Assembly: GCA_963817635.1 (NCBI GenBank)
Contig: CAWFPR010000009.1
Location: forward strand, 62,001-126,000
From: CAWFPR01 sp963817635
GTDB taxonomy: Bacteria; Acidobacteriota; Vicinamibacteria; Vicinamibacterales; 2-12-FULL-66-21
Direction: 5' to 3'
DNA length: 64,000 nt
Shown here: piece after piece, positions 28,536 through 38,193 of the stretch
Numbering within the stretch: position 1 is the first letter of the stretch
Layout: each line of letters begins with the position of its first letter
Position numbers and translations under genes: made by a program
Notes under the pieces: model-generated
The model's input: the letters and a program-made list of their open reading frames with translations, nothing else
Told to the model about the DNA's origin: nothing
The model's database searches: none

Positions 28536-28813
28536 TCAGTCAGAGTAGCCTCCAGGGGTGCCACTGAGAAGTCCGTCAAATCGGCATGGGGATGTGAATA
28601 CAGTTCACAAATGCAGCTCGACAATTTAAATGTGCTGGCGGGGCATCGGGGGACTCGACTGGCCGCGTTATTGCAGCCCGACAGGATCGCCCAGGGTTAC
28701 AGCACCGCTCCGGCCGGTCGCATACTGACCAACCGTGTCGGTAGTCGCGGCCGCGCAGCGGCGGCAGCTCCCGTTCGTATTCGCGAGCCATCGACCAGGT
28801 CCAGCGACACGAC

Positions 28814-31800
28814 ATGAATACGCCGCAAACCGGGTTCCCCGATCCAGGACAGCCCGACGCCATGAGGCTGCGCATCCCGGACAAGCTGTATGGCCGCGAT
28901 CGCGCGATTGCCAGCCTGGGAGCGGCCTTCGATCGGGCGTGTCGCGGCCGCGGCGGCGTGCTGCTGATTCCAGGGGCTTCGGGTGCCGGCAAGACGGCCC
29001 TGGTTGAGACACTCCGCCGGCCCGTGGAAGACCGCAACGGTTTCTTCCTGGCGGGCAAGTTCAACCAGTACCAGCAGGGTCTTCCGTATTTCGCGATCCG
29101 GCAGGCGTTGACCGCCCTCTGCCACCAGCTCGAACGCGACGACCAGCATCTCGAGCACTGGAGATCGGAGCTGCGACAGGCGGTCGGAACCCTTGGCCAG
29201 CTGCTGCTGGAGGTGGTTCCCGGCCTGGCGACGCTGCTCGGTCCGCAGCCGGCGGTGGCGGACATCAACCCGCTTGAAGCGCGCCATCGGTTCGTCAAGG
29301 TGCTTCGTGAATTCCTGAAGGTGGTGGCCCGGCCGGAACACCCCGTGGTGCTGTTCATCGACGACTGGCAATGGGCCGACACCGCATCGCTCGAACTGCT
29401 CGCAAGCCTCCAGGGCGGCGCGGGACTGGACCACCTGCTGGTGGCGGCCTCGTATCGTGACGACGAGGTCGATGCGGCCCACCCATTGACCGCGGCATTG
29501 GAGGATCTGCGGCGCCACGATCTGCCCGTCGTCGTCCTGGAGGTTCACAACCTCGCCCCGGCGGACGTGCGCACCATGCTCGTGGAAACGATCGGACCGG
29601 ACGCCGAGGACCTCGATGGCCTGACGGCGTTCCTGCACCGGCGCACGGCGGGGAATCCATTCTTCCTCCGGCTGTTCATCGAGTGGCTGTACGAGCAGGG
29701 ACGGCTGCGGTTCGAGCCGGCCGTGGACCGTTGGACGTGGAGCGTGGGAGACGGCGGCGGGCGCGGGTTGCCGGCGGACGTCGTGGAGTTGTTTGCGCAG
29801 AAGCTGACGCGGCTGGAACCGGCCAAGCGCGAACTGCTCTCCAGGGCCGCGTGCCTGGGCAGCCGCTTCGACCTGGAGACGCTCGCGCGCGTCAGCGATC
29901 GCACGGTCGATGAGTGCCAGCGCGCCTTGACGGGACATTCAGCCGAAGGCCTGGTCATCGCCGTGGACGAGGTTCGGGCACCCCTGGACCTCCAGTTCCT
30001 GCACGATCGAGTGCAGCAGGCGGCGTACGGCCTCATCGAACCCGCGCGGTTGCCCGAGATCCGGCTGGAGCTGGGGCGGCTCCTGCTCGCGCACCTCGAC
30101 CCGGACCAACTGGCCGAGCGGATCTTCCAGGTCGTGGATCACTTCAACGCCGGGCAGGTGCTCGTCCAGGACCCGGCCGAGTTCGTCGTGCTGGTGACGT
30201 TGAACGTGCGGGCGGCGCGGGACGCGCGTGCCGGTGCCGCCTACGGGGCGGCGCTGCACTTCCATCGCGCGGCCGCGCGATTCCTGGATCGACCGGGGTT
30301 CGCCGAGCGACTCTGGCGCGACCACCACGAGTTGGCCCGCCATCTGTTCCTGGAGTGGGCTGACAGCGAATTCCTCGAGGGAGACCGCCAGCAGGCCGAG
30401 CTCTGCGTTCGCGAGGCGGTCGCGCGCGCCGGCAGCGCCATTGAGAAGGCCGAGTGCCTGAACGTGCTGATCGTGCACTTCACGTTGGAGGCCAGGTACC
30501 CTGAAGCGATCGCCGCCGGACGCGAGGGGCTGGCGGCGCTCGGCATTGTCCTGCCCGATACGGATTACGAGGCGTCGCGCGACGCGGAGATCGCGCGCGT
30601 GCGCCAGGCGATGGACGGCCGCTCCCTGGAGGACTTGACCGCGGTGCCGGCCATGAGCGATCCACGGACACGCGCCGCGGCGCAGCTTCTGATCGCCCTC
30701 GGACCGCCGTGCTACCGGTCGCACCAGCGCCTCTGGGGCGTGATCGTTCCCACCGTGGTCAACCTGACGCTGCGCTACGGCCACATCCCGCAAATCGGCT
30801 ACAGCCACACCGCCTTCGGCGGTCTGCTGATCTGGGTGGCCGGCGACTTTGGAACCGCCGCGCTCTTTGCCCTCCTGGCAACGCGGCTGATGGAAGGAAC
30901 CTTTCAATCACCATCCGATCAGAGCGTGTTCCATCTGATGATCGGGAGCTCGGTGCGGCACTGGTTCGAGCCGCTCAGGTCCGGCAGCCGGGATTACTCG
31001 CTGGCGTACGAGGCCGGCTCGCGATCCGGCAACCTGCAGTACGCGGCCTACGCCTTCGGGCACAACATGTACTGCCGGCTGTATCAAGGCACTCCGCTCC
31101 GGGAGCTGCAGCCGGAGCTGCAGCGGTCACTGGCCTTCAGCCGCACGCGCGGCAACCAGTGGGCGATCGATCTTCTCGAAGGCGGCTTGATGATTGTCAC
31201 CGCGCTGACTGACGTCGCCGCGGAGGCCGACGACACTGAAGTCCTGGAAGCGGATTTCCTCCTCCGGGTCGAAACGCACCACAACATCCAGATTGACTGC
31301 ATCTACAAAGTCCTCCGGGCCTTCTCCCTGCTGATCCTCGGGCAGTGCGAGCGCGCCCTCGTCTGGTCCGAGAAGGCGGCGCCGCTCATCTACACGGTCG
31401 GTACCCAGGGACTGCTGCCGTGGCCGGAGCACGTCTTCGCGCGCTGCCTGATGCTGACGGCGCTGTACGCCGACGCGCCGGCTGCGCGCCAGGCGGCCTG
31501 GCGCGCCGAGCTCGATCGGATGCTGGAGCAGCTTCGTCTCTGGGCCGACCACGGCCCGGCGAATTTCGCCCACAAGCACGCGCTGGTCGCGGCGGAGATG
31601 GCGCGATTGGACGGCCGGGCGCAGGAAGCGGCGCGCCTGTATCACGACGCGGCCCAATCGGCCGGTGCCGGCGGCTTCCTCCAGTGGGAAGGCCTGGCCA
31701 ATGAACGCGCAGCGGCCTTCTGGGAGACGCGCGGCCAGGGCCGCCTGGCGAGCGGGTGCTGGCAGCGGGCCTACGTCTGCTACGACCAGTGGGGAGCCAC

Positions 31801-33610
31801 CGCCAAGCTCCGGGCGATGGAAGCCGCCTACGCCGGCCGGCCCGCGCTCGACATGTTCGGCCTGGCGACCCCCGGGGCGGTGCGAGACGCGTCAACGCAG
31901 GCGCTCGAGCGCGATTTGTCCGAAGCCCTCCTGCGTCAGCTGCAGTCCCAGGCGGCGCGATCGACCTACGCTCAGCTGCAACTCGACGCCGCGCGCGAGT
32001 CCGAGGCCCTTGCCGCAGCCGCCGAGCGGCTCCGCGTCGAGGTCGCCGAGCGCAGGCGGACCGAGGACGCGTTGCGCGAGAGCGAAGCCTCGCTGAATGC
32101 GATGGGCGAAGTGGCCCAGATAGGCGGCTGGGAAATCGACGTCGAATCCGGGACGCTCAAGTGGACGCGGGAAACCTATCGCATCCAGGAAGTGGACGGC
32201 GACGTCCGGCCGACCGTCGATGCCGCGCTGGCCTATTACGCCCCCGAGAGCCGGCCCGCGATCGCCGAGGCCGTGCAGCGCGCCGTCGAGCAGGGCGAGG
32301 CGTTCGACAAGGAGCTGGAAATCATCACGACGACCGGGAAACGGCGCTGGGTGCGTGCGCTGGGGTATGGCCATCGGCGCGACGGACGGATCGTCAAGGT
32401 AACGGGCGCCATCCAGGACATCACCACGCGCAAGCAGGCCGAAGCAGAGACGGCGCGTCTCGAGGGCCAGCTCCGGCAGTCCCAGAGGATGGAATCTGTG
32501 GGCCGGCTGGCCGGCGGCGTGGCCCACGAGTTCAACAACATGCTGACCGTCATCCTCGGCACCGCGGAAATGGCGTTGAGCCAGGTGGATCCGTCCCAGC
32601 CGCTCCACGCTGACCTCGAGGAGATCCACAAGGCCGCCACCCACTCCGCAGACGTCACCCGTCAGCTGCTGGCCTACGCGCGCAAGCAGATCGTCGCGCC
32701 CAGGGTCCTCGACATCAACGAAACCGTGTCCAGCTCGGTGAGAATCCTCGGCAAGCTGATCGGCGAGGATATCAGTCTGACGTGGCAGCCGGCGGCGCAA
32801 CTGTGGCCCGTCAAGATGGACCCGTCACAGCTCTACCAGATTCTATCCACGCTGTGCGTCAACGCCCGCGACGCCATCGGCGGCACCGGCCAACTTCTCA
32901 TCGCGACTGAAAACACGAGCGTTGCCGATGCCTTCTGCGCCACGCAGCCTGACGCCGTCGCCGGACAGTATGCGGTTCTGACGGTCAGCGACAACGGTTG
33001 CGGGATGGACCCGGCGATACTGCCGACCCTGTTCGAGCCGTTCACCACCACCAAGGATGTAGGACAAGGCACGGGCCTCGGACTCTCCACCGTCTACGGC
33101 ATCGTCAGGCAGAACGCCGGTTTCGTCACCGTTTCCAGCGAAGTCGGCACCGGCACGACGTTCAGGATCTACTTGCCCCGCCACGGCAGCGAGATCGGCG
33201 AGGCACTGGCGCCGGTGGAGGTGAAGGCACCCCGGGCCGACGGCGAAACCATCCTGGTCGTCGAGGACGAGCCGGCTATCCTCAGACTTACGACCAAGAT
33301 GCTCGAACGCGAGGGATACACGGTGCTCGCGTCATGCGCCCCGGAGGAAGCGGTTCGCCTGGCCCGGGAACACGCGGGTGTGATTCAGCTGCTGATGACT
33401 GACGTGGTGATGCCCGCGATGAACGGCCAGGAACTCGCCAGGCAGATCGTCGCGTTGAGGCCGGCTATCAGGTGTCTTTTCATGTCCGGCTATGCCGCTG
33501 ACGTCATCACGCGGAGGGGTGAACTGGCCGCGGACGGGCATTTCATCAGCAAGCCGTTCACCCGGCACGACATGGCGGCCAAGCTCCGTCAGGTGCTTGA
33601 TGGCGAATAG
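28814..33610 (+). CDS. AAA-ATPase/PAS/hybrid histidine kinase, 1598 residues
   Basis: A large cytosolic sensor. N-terminal AAA_16/NACHT-type ATPase: Walker A GASGAGKTALVE (54-65), Walker B VVLFIDDWQWAD, and LLVAASYRDDEVDAAHPLTA as sensor region. A long helical-repeat section (about 400-1050) resembles the TPR-like middle of MalT/PknK-type regulators. A coiled coil with ERLRVEVAERRRTEDALRES leads to a PAS domain (about 1090-1210). Then HisKA with phospho-His about 1238 (GGVAHEFNNML), HATPase (VSDNGCGMD, GTGLGLSTVYG) and a receiver (ILVVEDEPAIL, Asp about 1530 in TDVVMPAMNG). No kinase domain of the Ser/Thr type is present. Output partner unknown. Confidence 0.93.
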   Translation: MNTPQTGFPDPGQPDAMRLRIPDKLYGRDRAIASLGAAFDRACRGRGGVLLIPGASGAGKTALVETLRRPVEDRNGFFLAGKFNQYQQGLPYFAIRQALTALCHQLERDDQHLEHWRSELRQAVGTLGQLLLEVVPGLATLLGPQPAVADINPLEARHRFVKVLREFLKVVARPEHPVVLFIDDWQWADTASLELLASLQGGAGLDHLLVAASYRDDEVDAAHPLTAALEDLRRHDLPVVVLEVHNLAPADVRTMLVETIGPDAEDLDGLTAFLHRRTAGNPFFLRLFIEWLYEQGRLRFEPAVDRWTWSVGDGGGRGLPADVVELFAQKLTRLEPAKRELLSRAACLGSRFDLETLARVSDRTVDECQRALTGHSAEGLVIAVDEVRAPLDLQFLHDRVQQAAYGLIEPARLPEIRLELGRLLLAHLDPDQLAERIFQVVDHFNAGQVLVQDPAEFVVLVTLNVRAARDARAGAAYGAALHFHRAAARFLDRPGFAERLWRDHHELARHLFLEWADSEFLEGDRQQAELCVREAVARAGSAIEKAECLNVLIVHFTLEARYPEAIAAGREGLAALGIVLPDTDYEASRDAEIARVRQAMDGRSLEDLTAVPAMSDPRTRAAAQLLIALGPPCYRSHQRLWGVIVPTVVNLTLRYGHIPQIGYSHTAFGGLLIWVAGDFGTAALFALLATRLMEGTFQSPSDQSVFHLMIGSSVRHWFEPLRSGSRDYSLAYEAGSRSGNLQYAAYAFGHNMYCRLYQGTPLRELQPELQRSLAFSRTRGNQWAIDLLEGGLMIVTALTDVAAEADDTEVLEADFLLRVETHHNIQIDCIYKVLRAFSLLILGQCERALVWSEKAAPLIYTVGTQGLLPWPEHVFARCLMLTALYADAPAARQAAWRAELDRMLEQLRLWADHGPANFAHKHALVAAEMARLDGRAQEAARLYHDAAQSAGAGGFLQWEGLANERAAAFWETRGQGRLASGCWQRAYVCYDQWGATAKLRAMEAAYAGRPALDMFGLATPGAVRDASTQALERDLSEALLRQLQSQAARSTYAQLQLDAARESEALAAAAERLRVEVAERRRTEDALRESEASLNAMGEVAQIGGWEIDVESGTLKWTRETYRIQEVDGDVRPTVDAALAYYAPESRPAIAEAVQRAVEQGEAFDKELEIITTTGKRRWVRALGYGHRRDGRIVKVTGAIQDITTRKQAEAETARLEGQLRQSQRMESVGRLAGGVAHEFNNMLTVILGTAEMALSQVDPSQPLHADLEEIHKAATHSADVTRQLLAYARKQIVAPRVLDINETVSSSVRILGKLIGEDISLTWQPAAQLWPVKMDPSQLYQILSTLCVNARDAIGGTGQLLIATENTSVADAFCATQPDAVAGQYAVLTVSDNGCGMDPAILPTLFEPFTTTKDVGQGTGLGLSTVYGIVRQNAGFVTVSSEVGTGTTFRIYLPRHGSEIGEALAPVEVKAPRADGETILVVEDEPAILRLTTKMLEREGYTVLASCAPEEAVRLAREHAGVIQLLMTDVVMPAMNGQELARQIVALRPAIRCLFMSGYAADVITRRGELAADGHFISKPFTRHDMAAKLRQVLDGE

Positions 33611-33691
33611 AGCGGTGCTGAGCCCGTTCTCCGGCAACAATTGCTCCGATGGGCGGACCCGGGGCGCCGTGTAACGTCGTGAGCGCGTGGG

Positions 33692-34636
33692 TCAGTTCGA
33701 AGACGCCGGCGCTTCGGATGGCGATTCGTCGGAAGCCGCCTCGGCGTGAAGTGATTCGCGGCGTTTTCGAAAGGATCGTGTGGGACCGAGCAGTAGAACC
33801 AGGACACCAGCCGCGACGCCGGCCCCGGCGCCGCGTCCAACGTATTCGCGCCAATCGGGAGCGATCGGCCGCTCCGGCAGACGGGCCGGCTCGACGAGCG
33901 TCAACTCGCCGCCACTCTGGCGCCCTTCAAGCTCCGCGGTCATGCGGGACTCTTCCGTCTTCGCGGACAGATCCTTGAACGTTGTCTGCAGGACTTCGAG
34001 TTCGATCGCCAGCGTTTCCGACTCCGGTTGCCGCTTCTCCCTGGCGGCGCGCAGCTGCTTGTCTTTTTCCACGAGCCGGGGGCGCGTGTCTCCGAGGCGA
34101 GCGGCGAGAAAATCATGTGCCCCCTCCGCCAGCCGCGCTCTGATGCGCGAATTCTCCTGCACGACCAGCGCCGTCAGGCGTTCGGCGACCCTCATCACCG
34201 TGCCCGGCTCTGTCCCGGTGAATCCGATGCGCCACGCCACAGCATCGCCTCGCTCGTTCACCGCGACGTTCGTCTCGACGTTCCTGCGCATGTTTTCGAC
34301 AATCTCCTGAAGATCCGCGCCCCTGCGGCGTTCCTCCTTGTACAAGTCGAACTCCTCGATGAGGCGTTCGAGGCGCGTCCGGCTCATAATCGCCTGCGAG
34401 ATCATCTGGAAGCGACCGTCGGGCTCGGCGCTGGTGGCCGGCGGGACGAGCGATTCGGAAATCTGTTGAGGCACGACGCGGAGTAGCGTTTCCGACCGGT
34501 AGACCGGCGTCACCCGCGCGGCGAGCGCCCCGCCAATCACCGCACCAAGGATCGCCGGCCCGAGTATCCACGACGTCCAGCGGCGTCGGCGAGCGGCCCC
34601 GGACTCCGGACGTGCGTGGTCGTCGTTCGTGCTCAT
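33692..34636 (-). CDS. Wzz/GNVR-type polysaccharide co-polymerase-like protein, second copy
   Basis: 314 residues. Cytosolic Arg-rich start, helix WILGPAILGAVIGGALAA, periplasmic VTPVYRSETLLRVVPQQISE and LVPPATSAE, a helical hairpin with coiled coil (RPRLVEKDKQLRAAREKRQP), then the G-NVR-like TLVEPARLPERPIAPDWREY and second helix GAGAGVAAGVLVLLLG. This is the Wzz topology, which sets chain length of exported polysaccharide. No tyrosine-kinase domain is attached. Its start overlaps the upstream Wzz-like gene by four bases. Confidence 0.85.
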   Translation of the reverse strand: MSTNDDHARPESGAARRRRWTSWILGPAILGAVIGGALAARVTPVYRSETLLRVVPQQISESLVPPATSAEPDGRFQMISQAIMSRTRLERLIEEFDLYKEERRRGADLQEIVENMRRNVETNVAVNERGDAVAWRIGFTGTEPGTVMRVAERLTALVVQENSRIRARLAEGAHDFLAARLGDTRPRLVEKDKQLRAAREKRQPESETLAIELEVLQTTFKDLSAKTEESRMTAELEGRQSGGELTLVEPARLPERPIAPDWREYVGRGAGAGVAAGVLVLLLGPTRSFRKRRESLHAEAASDESPSEAPASSN

Positions 34637-35769
34637 GCCTGTGCCAGCATCTTCTTCGGCCGTCGGAGCGATCGATCGCGTCCAGCCAGCCTCGCCGCGA
34701 TGCCGAGGCAGAACCCGATGACCGCGCCCAGCAGCGTCAGGCGGGTGCGATCGGGACTGACGGGCGCCTCCGGCAGGCGTGCTCCTTCAACCACCATGAA
34801 CTGTTCGCCGATCTGCGCCGCTTCCATGCTCTCCGAAAGGAGCGCCTGTTCCTTCTTCATCAGCAGATCGCGATACGTCGCTTTCAGGCTCTCGTGCTCC
34901 AGCGCCTGCACATCGGCATCTGAATCGCTCGACGGTGACGGCCCCGTGTGGGCGGCCCGCTTCAAGAGTCTCAATCGGACGTTCTCGATCTCGCTGTCGA
35001 GGAACTGGGTTGCCGATCGGCGGATGTCATCGGGGTCGTGCGCGTTCGCCCTGAAGAAGAGACCGATCAGGCGTTCGGTCACCGTCAGGGCCATGCGCGG
35101 GTCGGTGGAGGCGTACGCGACCTCGAACGACTGGCCGTCGGCCTGCATCTCGACGCTGATATCCCGCCGCATCCTCTCGATCGCCGCATCGGTGCCGCGT
35201 TCGCCGGTCCGAAGACCGCGGTCCGATTTGTAGAGATCGAAGCTGAGAATTGTCTCTTCCAGATTCCGGCGGCTCAGAAGCATCGACCTGACGGCGCGCA
35301 CACGCTCGTCGAGCGTGATGCGGGCAGCAGGTTCGACAAACCGTGCCGGTATCCGCTGTGGTACGCGGAGTATCTGTGCGTCGGCCCGGTAGACGGGCGG
35401 GATGAGAAACGACGCGGCGTAGGCGATTGCCGCCGCGACGACGGTCGTGAACGCCACGACCGATGGCCAGCCGCCAGCCGACGCGACCGTGAGCGGCGAT
35501 CGCGTGGGAGCGGCAAGGAGGCCCCCGTCTTCGATCGCGAAGGAGTGCTGCCGCGTCAGCGTCAGGGCGATCGCGAACGCGAGCTGTGACGGACGGCCCG
35601 GCAGCGCACCGAGCTCCGCAAGCCATTCTTCGCGCATCCGTGCCGACAGCGTGTGCGGCAGGCGGCGTGCCCTCAAGCTCACCAGCGACTCCGAAAGGCG
35701 AGGCGCGAGCGCGAGCAGGCCACCGACGACAGCGGCCAGGACGATGGCAGCGCTGACCAGTTCATTCAC
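34633..35769 (-). CDS. Wzz/GNVR-type protein with extra N-terminal membrane prefix
   Basis: 378 residues. The first ~80 residues form a separate prefix: a helix (AAIVLAAVVGGLLALAP), then RMREEWLAELGALPGRPSQL and AFAIALTLTRQ. A similar EEWLAEL segment occurs at the front of other membrane proteins linked to PadR regulators. After it comes Wzz topology: helix, PPVYRADAQILRVPQRIPAR, a coiled coil, and VVEGARLPEAPVSPDRTRLT then a final helix. It is the middle gene of a PadR-Wzz-Wzz transcript. Confidence 0.82.
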   Translation of the reverse strand: MNELVSAAIVLAAVVGGLLALAPRLSESLVSLRARRLPHTLSARMREEWLAELGALPGRPSQLAFAIALTLTRQHSFAIEDGGLLAAPTRSPLTVASAGGWPSVVAFTTVVAAAIAYAASFLIPPVYRADAQILRVPQRIPARFVEPAARITLDERVRAVRSMLLSRRNLEETILSFDLYKSDRGLRTGERGTDAAIERMRRDISVEMQADGQSFEVAYASTDPRMALTVTERLIGLFFRANAHDPDDIRRSATQFLDSEIENVRLRLLKRAAHTGPSPSSDSDADVQALEHESLKATYRDLLMKKEQALLSESMEAAQIGEQFMVVEGARLPEAPVSPDRTRLTLLGAVIGFCLGIAARLAGRDRSLRRPKKMLAQA

Positions 35770-35793
35770 GGCTTGAACCCTCGCGTCGCCGCA

Positions 35794-36120
35794 TCACGCT
35801 CTCTTGAACGCAGCGCCGGCGATCGGCGGTGACAGCTCGCCGAGGGCTTCGTGAGCGACCTGAGCGCCGGCCTGCGTCATGCGATAAAAGCGGCGTCGTG
35901 GCCGGCCGAGCAGTTCGGGCATTTCTTCCTCCCACCGGCTCTGCAGCAGGCCCGCCTTCTCGAAGCGCAACAGGATGGGGTAGAGCGTGCCGGAAGACAC
36001 ACGCGCCACGCGCATCAGCTCCGCCCCGGCCATCTCGGCGCGGACGTCCTCGTTGAACGCAGCCAGAAAGGTGCGCAGAATCCGCAGGCCCTGATGTGAA
36101 AGCCGGACTGTCCGCGGCAT
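35794..36120 (-). CDS. PadR-family transcriptional regulator
   Basis: 108 residues. Winged helix: LSHQGLRILRTFLAAFNED, then VSSGTLYPILLRFEKAGLLQ (the GTLYPxLxRLExxGLL signature) and RPRRRFYRMTQAGAQVAHEA. It has only a short C-terminal tail, as in the small PadR subfamily. It precedes two Wzz-type genes and should control them. A strong promoter lies immediately upstream with almost no leader. Confidence 0.92.
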   Translation of the reverse strand: MPRTVRLSHQGLRILRTFLAAFNEDVRAEMAGAELMRVARVSSGTLYPILLRFEKAGLLQSRWEEEMPELLGRPRRRFYRMTQAGAQVAHEALGELSPPIAGAAFKRA

Positions 36121-36129
36121 GGTCGCAAC

Positions 36130-36157
36130 TCTATATAGGGTCTGAATCCCGTGTCAA
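36130..36157 (-). promoter_or_regulatory. Sigma-70-type promoter of the PadR operon, near-leaderless
   Basis: Reverse strand: -35 TTGACA (36152-36157), 16-bp spacer, -10 TATAGA (36130-36135). Transcription should start about 36123, only a few bases before the ATG at 36120, and no ribosome site is visible. The message would be leaderless or nearly so. TATATAGAG in this region may also be a PadR binding half-site. Confidence 0.65.
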
Positions 36158-36226
36158 GTGACCGTTGGAATCAGCCTGCGCACGCCTGCTTCGTTGAAGA
36201 CGATCTCCGGAGCACAAGCTCGCGCC

Positions 36227-37372
36227 TCACGAACGGCCGCGCAGGTCGCGGGCCGCTGCGGCCATGGCCGCAACCTTGGCGGACGCGATCTCGAGCGTGT
36301 TCATCGGACGGTTCGAGAAGGTGCCGAATCCGCAGTCAGGATTCAGAAACACCCGCTCGGCGGGATAGAGACGGAGCGCCTCTTCGACGGCCGCACGAAT
36401 CTGCTCCGGCGCCTCGATCTGGTCGGTGCGAGGGTTGACGACGCCCAGCCCGATCTCCTTGCCCTCGAAGCCGACGAGCGTGCCGGCCCGCTCGGTGGCG
36501 TATTCCAGGACGAGCTGCGTAATCTGCAGCCGGTCGAGATACGTCCGGAGCGCCTGATAGCCTCCGCTCAAGAGCGTCGTCTCGTCGCGGCTCCAGTTGC
36601 CGCGGCAGACGTGGAGGCCGATCCGCAGGTCGTCGATGCCCGCCACCACTCTATTGATCAGCGAGACGGCGAACTCGAGCTCCTCGGCCGGATCCCTGCG
36701 CGCGGCGAGCGCCGCGCACATGAACGTCCGCGTCCGCCCCGGCGAGAAGGCAACCTCCGTCAGGACCGGCTCGTCGAACTGTACGAAGTCCACGCCGGCG
36801 GATCGCAGTTCCTCGAGCTCGGCGCGGAGGATCGCGACCACGTCCTCCGCGAGCGCCTCCTTGTCGGGGCAGTACGCGCGCGTCAGTTCCGGCACGAACA
36901 TCGCCCGCGTCAGGAGATAAGGTCCGGGCAGCGTGACCTTGATCGGGAGATCCGTGTGGGAGCGCGCGAACGCCAGGTCGTCGACCGCCAGCGGCTCCCG
37001 CCGCTCGACGCGCCCCGTGCAGATCGGGCTGCTGATCGAATAGGCGGGAACGTCGAGCGTCTGGAGGAGCTGCTCGAAGCCGGCCTTGTCCTCGACGACG
37101 TCGAGCATCTCGGCGAGGGTCATGAGCCGTACGCCGGACAGCTTCCCGGCGACGAACGAGTAGAAGTTGTCGCGCCGCAGCTCGCCGTCCGTCACGATGT
37201 CGCAGCCGAGGGTCTCTTGCAGGCGCAGCAGATCCACCACCGCCGCGTCGGCGATGCGATCGAGTTCCGAGCGGTCGATCCGACGGTGGCGATAGGCGCG
37301 CATCGCCTCGGCGACCTTCGGCGGCCGCGGCCAGCTGCCGACGGTCGTGACAGGAAAGAGCGGCAGACTCAC
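36227..37372 (-). CDS. Core-only MetE-like cobalamin-independent methyltransferase
   Basis: 381 residues, about half of full MetE, matching only the C-terminal catalytic barrel. It starts LPLFPVTTVGSWPRPPKVAE. Zinc ligands are in place: His and Cys in IGLHVCRGN and the last Cys in NPDCGFGTF. VDFVQFDEPVLTE is the conserved substrate segment. Core-only proteins act on methyl donors other than the long folate-polyglutamate, or on small methyl-sulfur compounds. It overlaps the upstream PhnD-like gene by four bases and so belongs to a four-gene operon. Confidence 0.9.
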   Translation of the reverse strand: MSLPLFPVTTVGSWPRPPKVAEAMRAYRHRRIDRSELDRIADAAVVDLLRLQETLGCDIVTDGELRRDNFYSFVAGKLSGVRLMTLAEMLDVVEDKAGFEQLLQTLDVPAYSISSPICTGRVERREPLAVDDLAFARSHTDLPIKVTLPGPYLLTRAMFVPELTRAYCPDKEALAEDVVAILRAELEELRSAGVDFVQFDEPVLTEVAFSPGRTRTFMCAALAARRDPAEELEFAVSLINRVVAGIDDLRIGLHVCRGNWSRDETTLLSGGYQALRTYLDRLQITQLVLEYATERAGTLVGFEGKEIGLGVVNPRTDQIEAPEQIRAAVEEALRLYPAERVFLNPDCGFGTFSNRPMNTLEIASAKVAAMAAAARDLRGRS

Positions 37373-38193
37373 GACGAGGCCCGCGCGAAGAACCGCTCAG
37401 ACTCGACCGCTGCCGTCAGCGGGCCGAAGCCCGTCGTTCGCCCTGGCAGCCAGGCCTTGAGGCCTTCGAGGTCCATCATCTCGCGGTGCGCGGGGTTGTC
37501 GTAGCGCATGGCAAAGAGCGCGTCGAGCCAAGCCTTCTCGGCCGAGGGGTCGAGCGCCTGGCGGACCGTGAAGACGCAGTGGTCGAAACGATCCGTTTCC
37601 CCGACAATGCCGAACTCGTTCGCGTCGATCGTGCCGTCCTTGATCCAGCCTTCCCAGTTCAGGTCGAGCATCGCGCACGCCGCGGCGTCGCCCTGTGTGA
37701 GGCAGGCCAGCGCGTCGCGCTCGCCGCCGACGTGATCGCCGTGCTTGCCGACGAGGACGTCGAACCGCCGGACCGTGACGTCCACTCCGGGCCTGAGCCC
37801 CTCGCGGCGCAGGCGGCCGAGCGGGATGAGCGTGGCCTGCGGCGAGTCGATCGCGCCGGTGGCAATCGTGCGGCCCCTCAGGTCCGCGAGCGTCTGCACC
37901 GGACCGCTTCGCCGCGCCACGACGTAGGAGATGCGATCGCGATCCGTGTCTCGCATGGCGATGGCGCGGCAGCCGTTGCCGGATCGCCGCTGCGCGTCGA
38001 CCCACGCGAGCGGCGAGTTCCAGGCGATGTCGATCGCGCCGGACAGCAGTCCGGCGTTCTGATCCTCGTAGGTCGAGTAGAACGCGACGTCGATCGGCGC
38101 CCCCTGCGCGTCGAAGAAGTCGCGGATGATTTCCCAGATCACCGAGACCTTGGGGTCGTACATCACCGCGCCGACCTTCAGCGGGCGCGACAT
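37369..38193 (-). CDS. PhnD-like phosphate/phosphonate-type binding protein without signal peptide
   Basis: 274 residues. LKVGAVMYDPKVSVIWEIIR, AFYSTYEDQNAGLLSGAIDI, AWNSPLAWVDAQRRSG, ISYVVARRSGPVQTLADLRG and ALDPSAEKAWLDALFAMRYD are the usual lobes of the PhnD/type-2 periplasmic binding fold. There is no signal peptide or lipobox and no ABC permease gene follows, so it may work in the cytosol, as a sensor or enzyme. Its ATG overlaps the acyl-CoA dehydrogenase stop (TGATG). Confidence 0.87.
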   Translation of the reverse strand: MSRPLKVGAVMYDPKVSVIWEIIRDFFDAQGAPIDVAFYSTYEDQNAGLLSGAIDIAWNSPLAWVDAQRRSGNGCRAIAMRDTDRDRISYVVARRSGPVQTLADLRGRTIATGAIDSPQATLIPLGRLRREGLRPGVDVTVRRFDVLVGKHGDHVGGERDALACLTQGDAAACAMLDLNWEGWIKDGTIDANEFGIVGETDRFDHCVFTVRQALDPSAEKAWLDALFAMRYDNPAHREMMDLEGLKAWLPGRTTGFGPLTAAVESERFFARASS

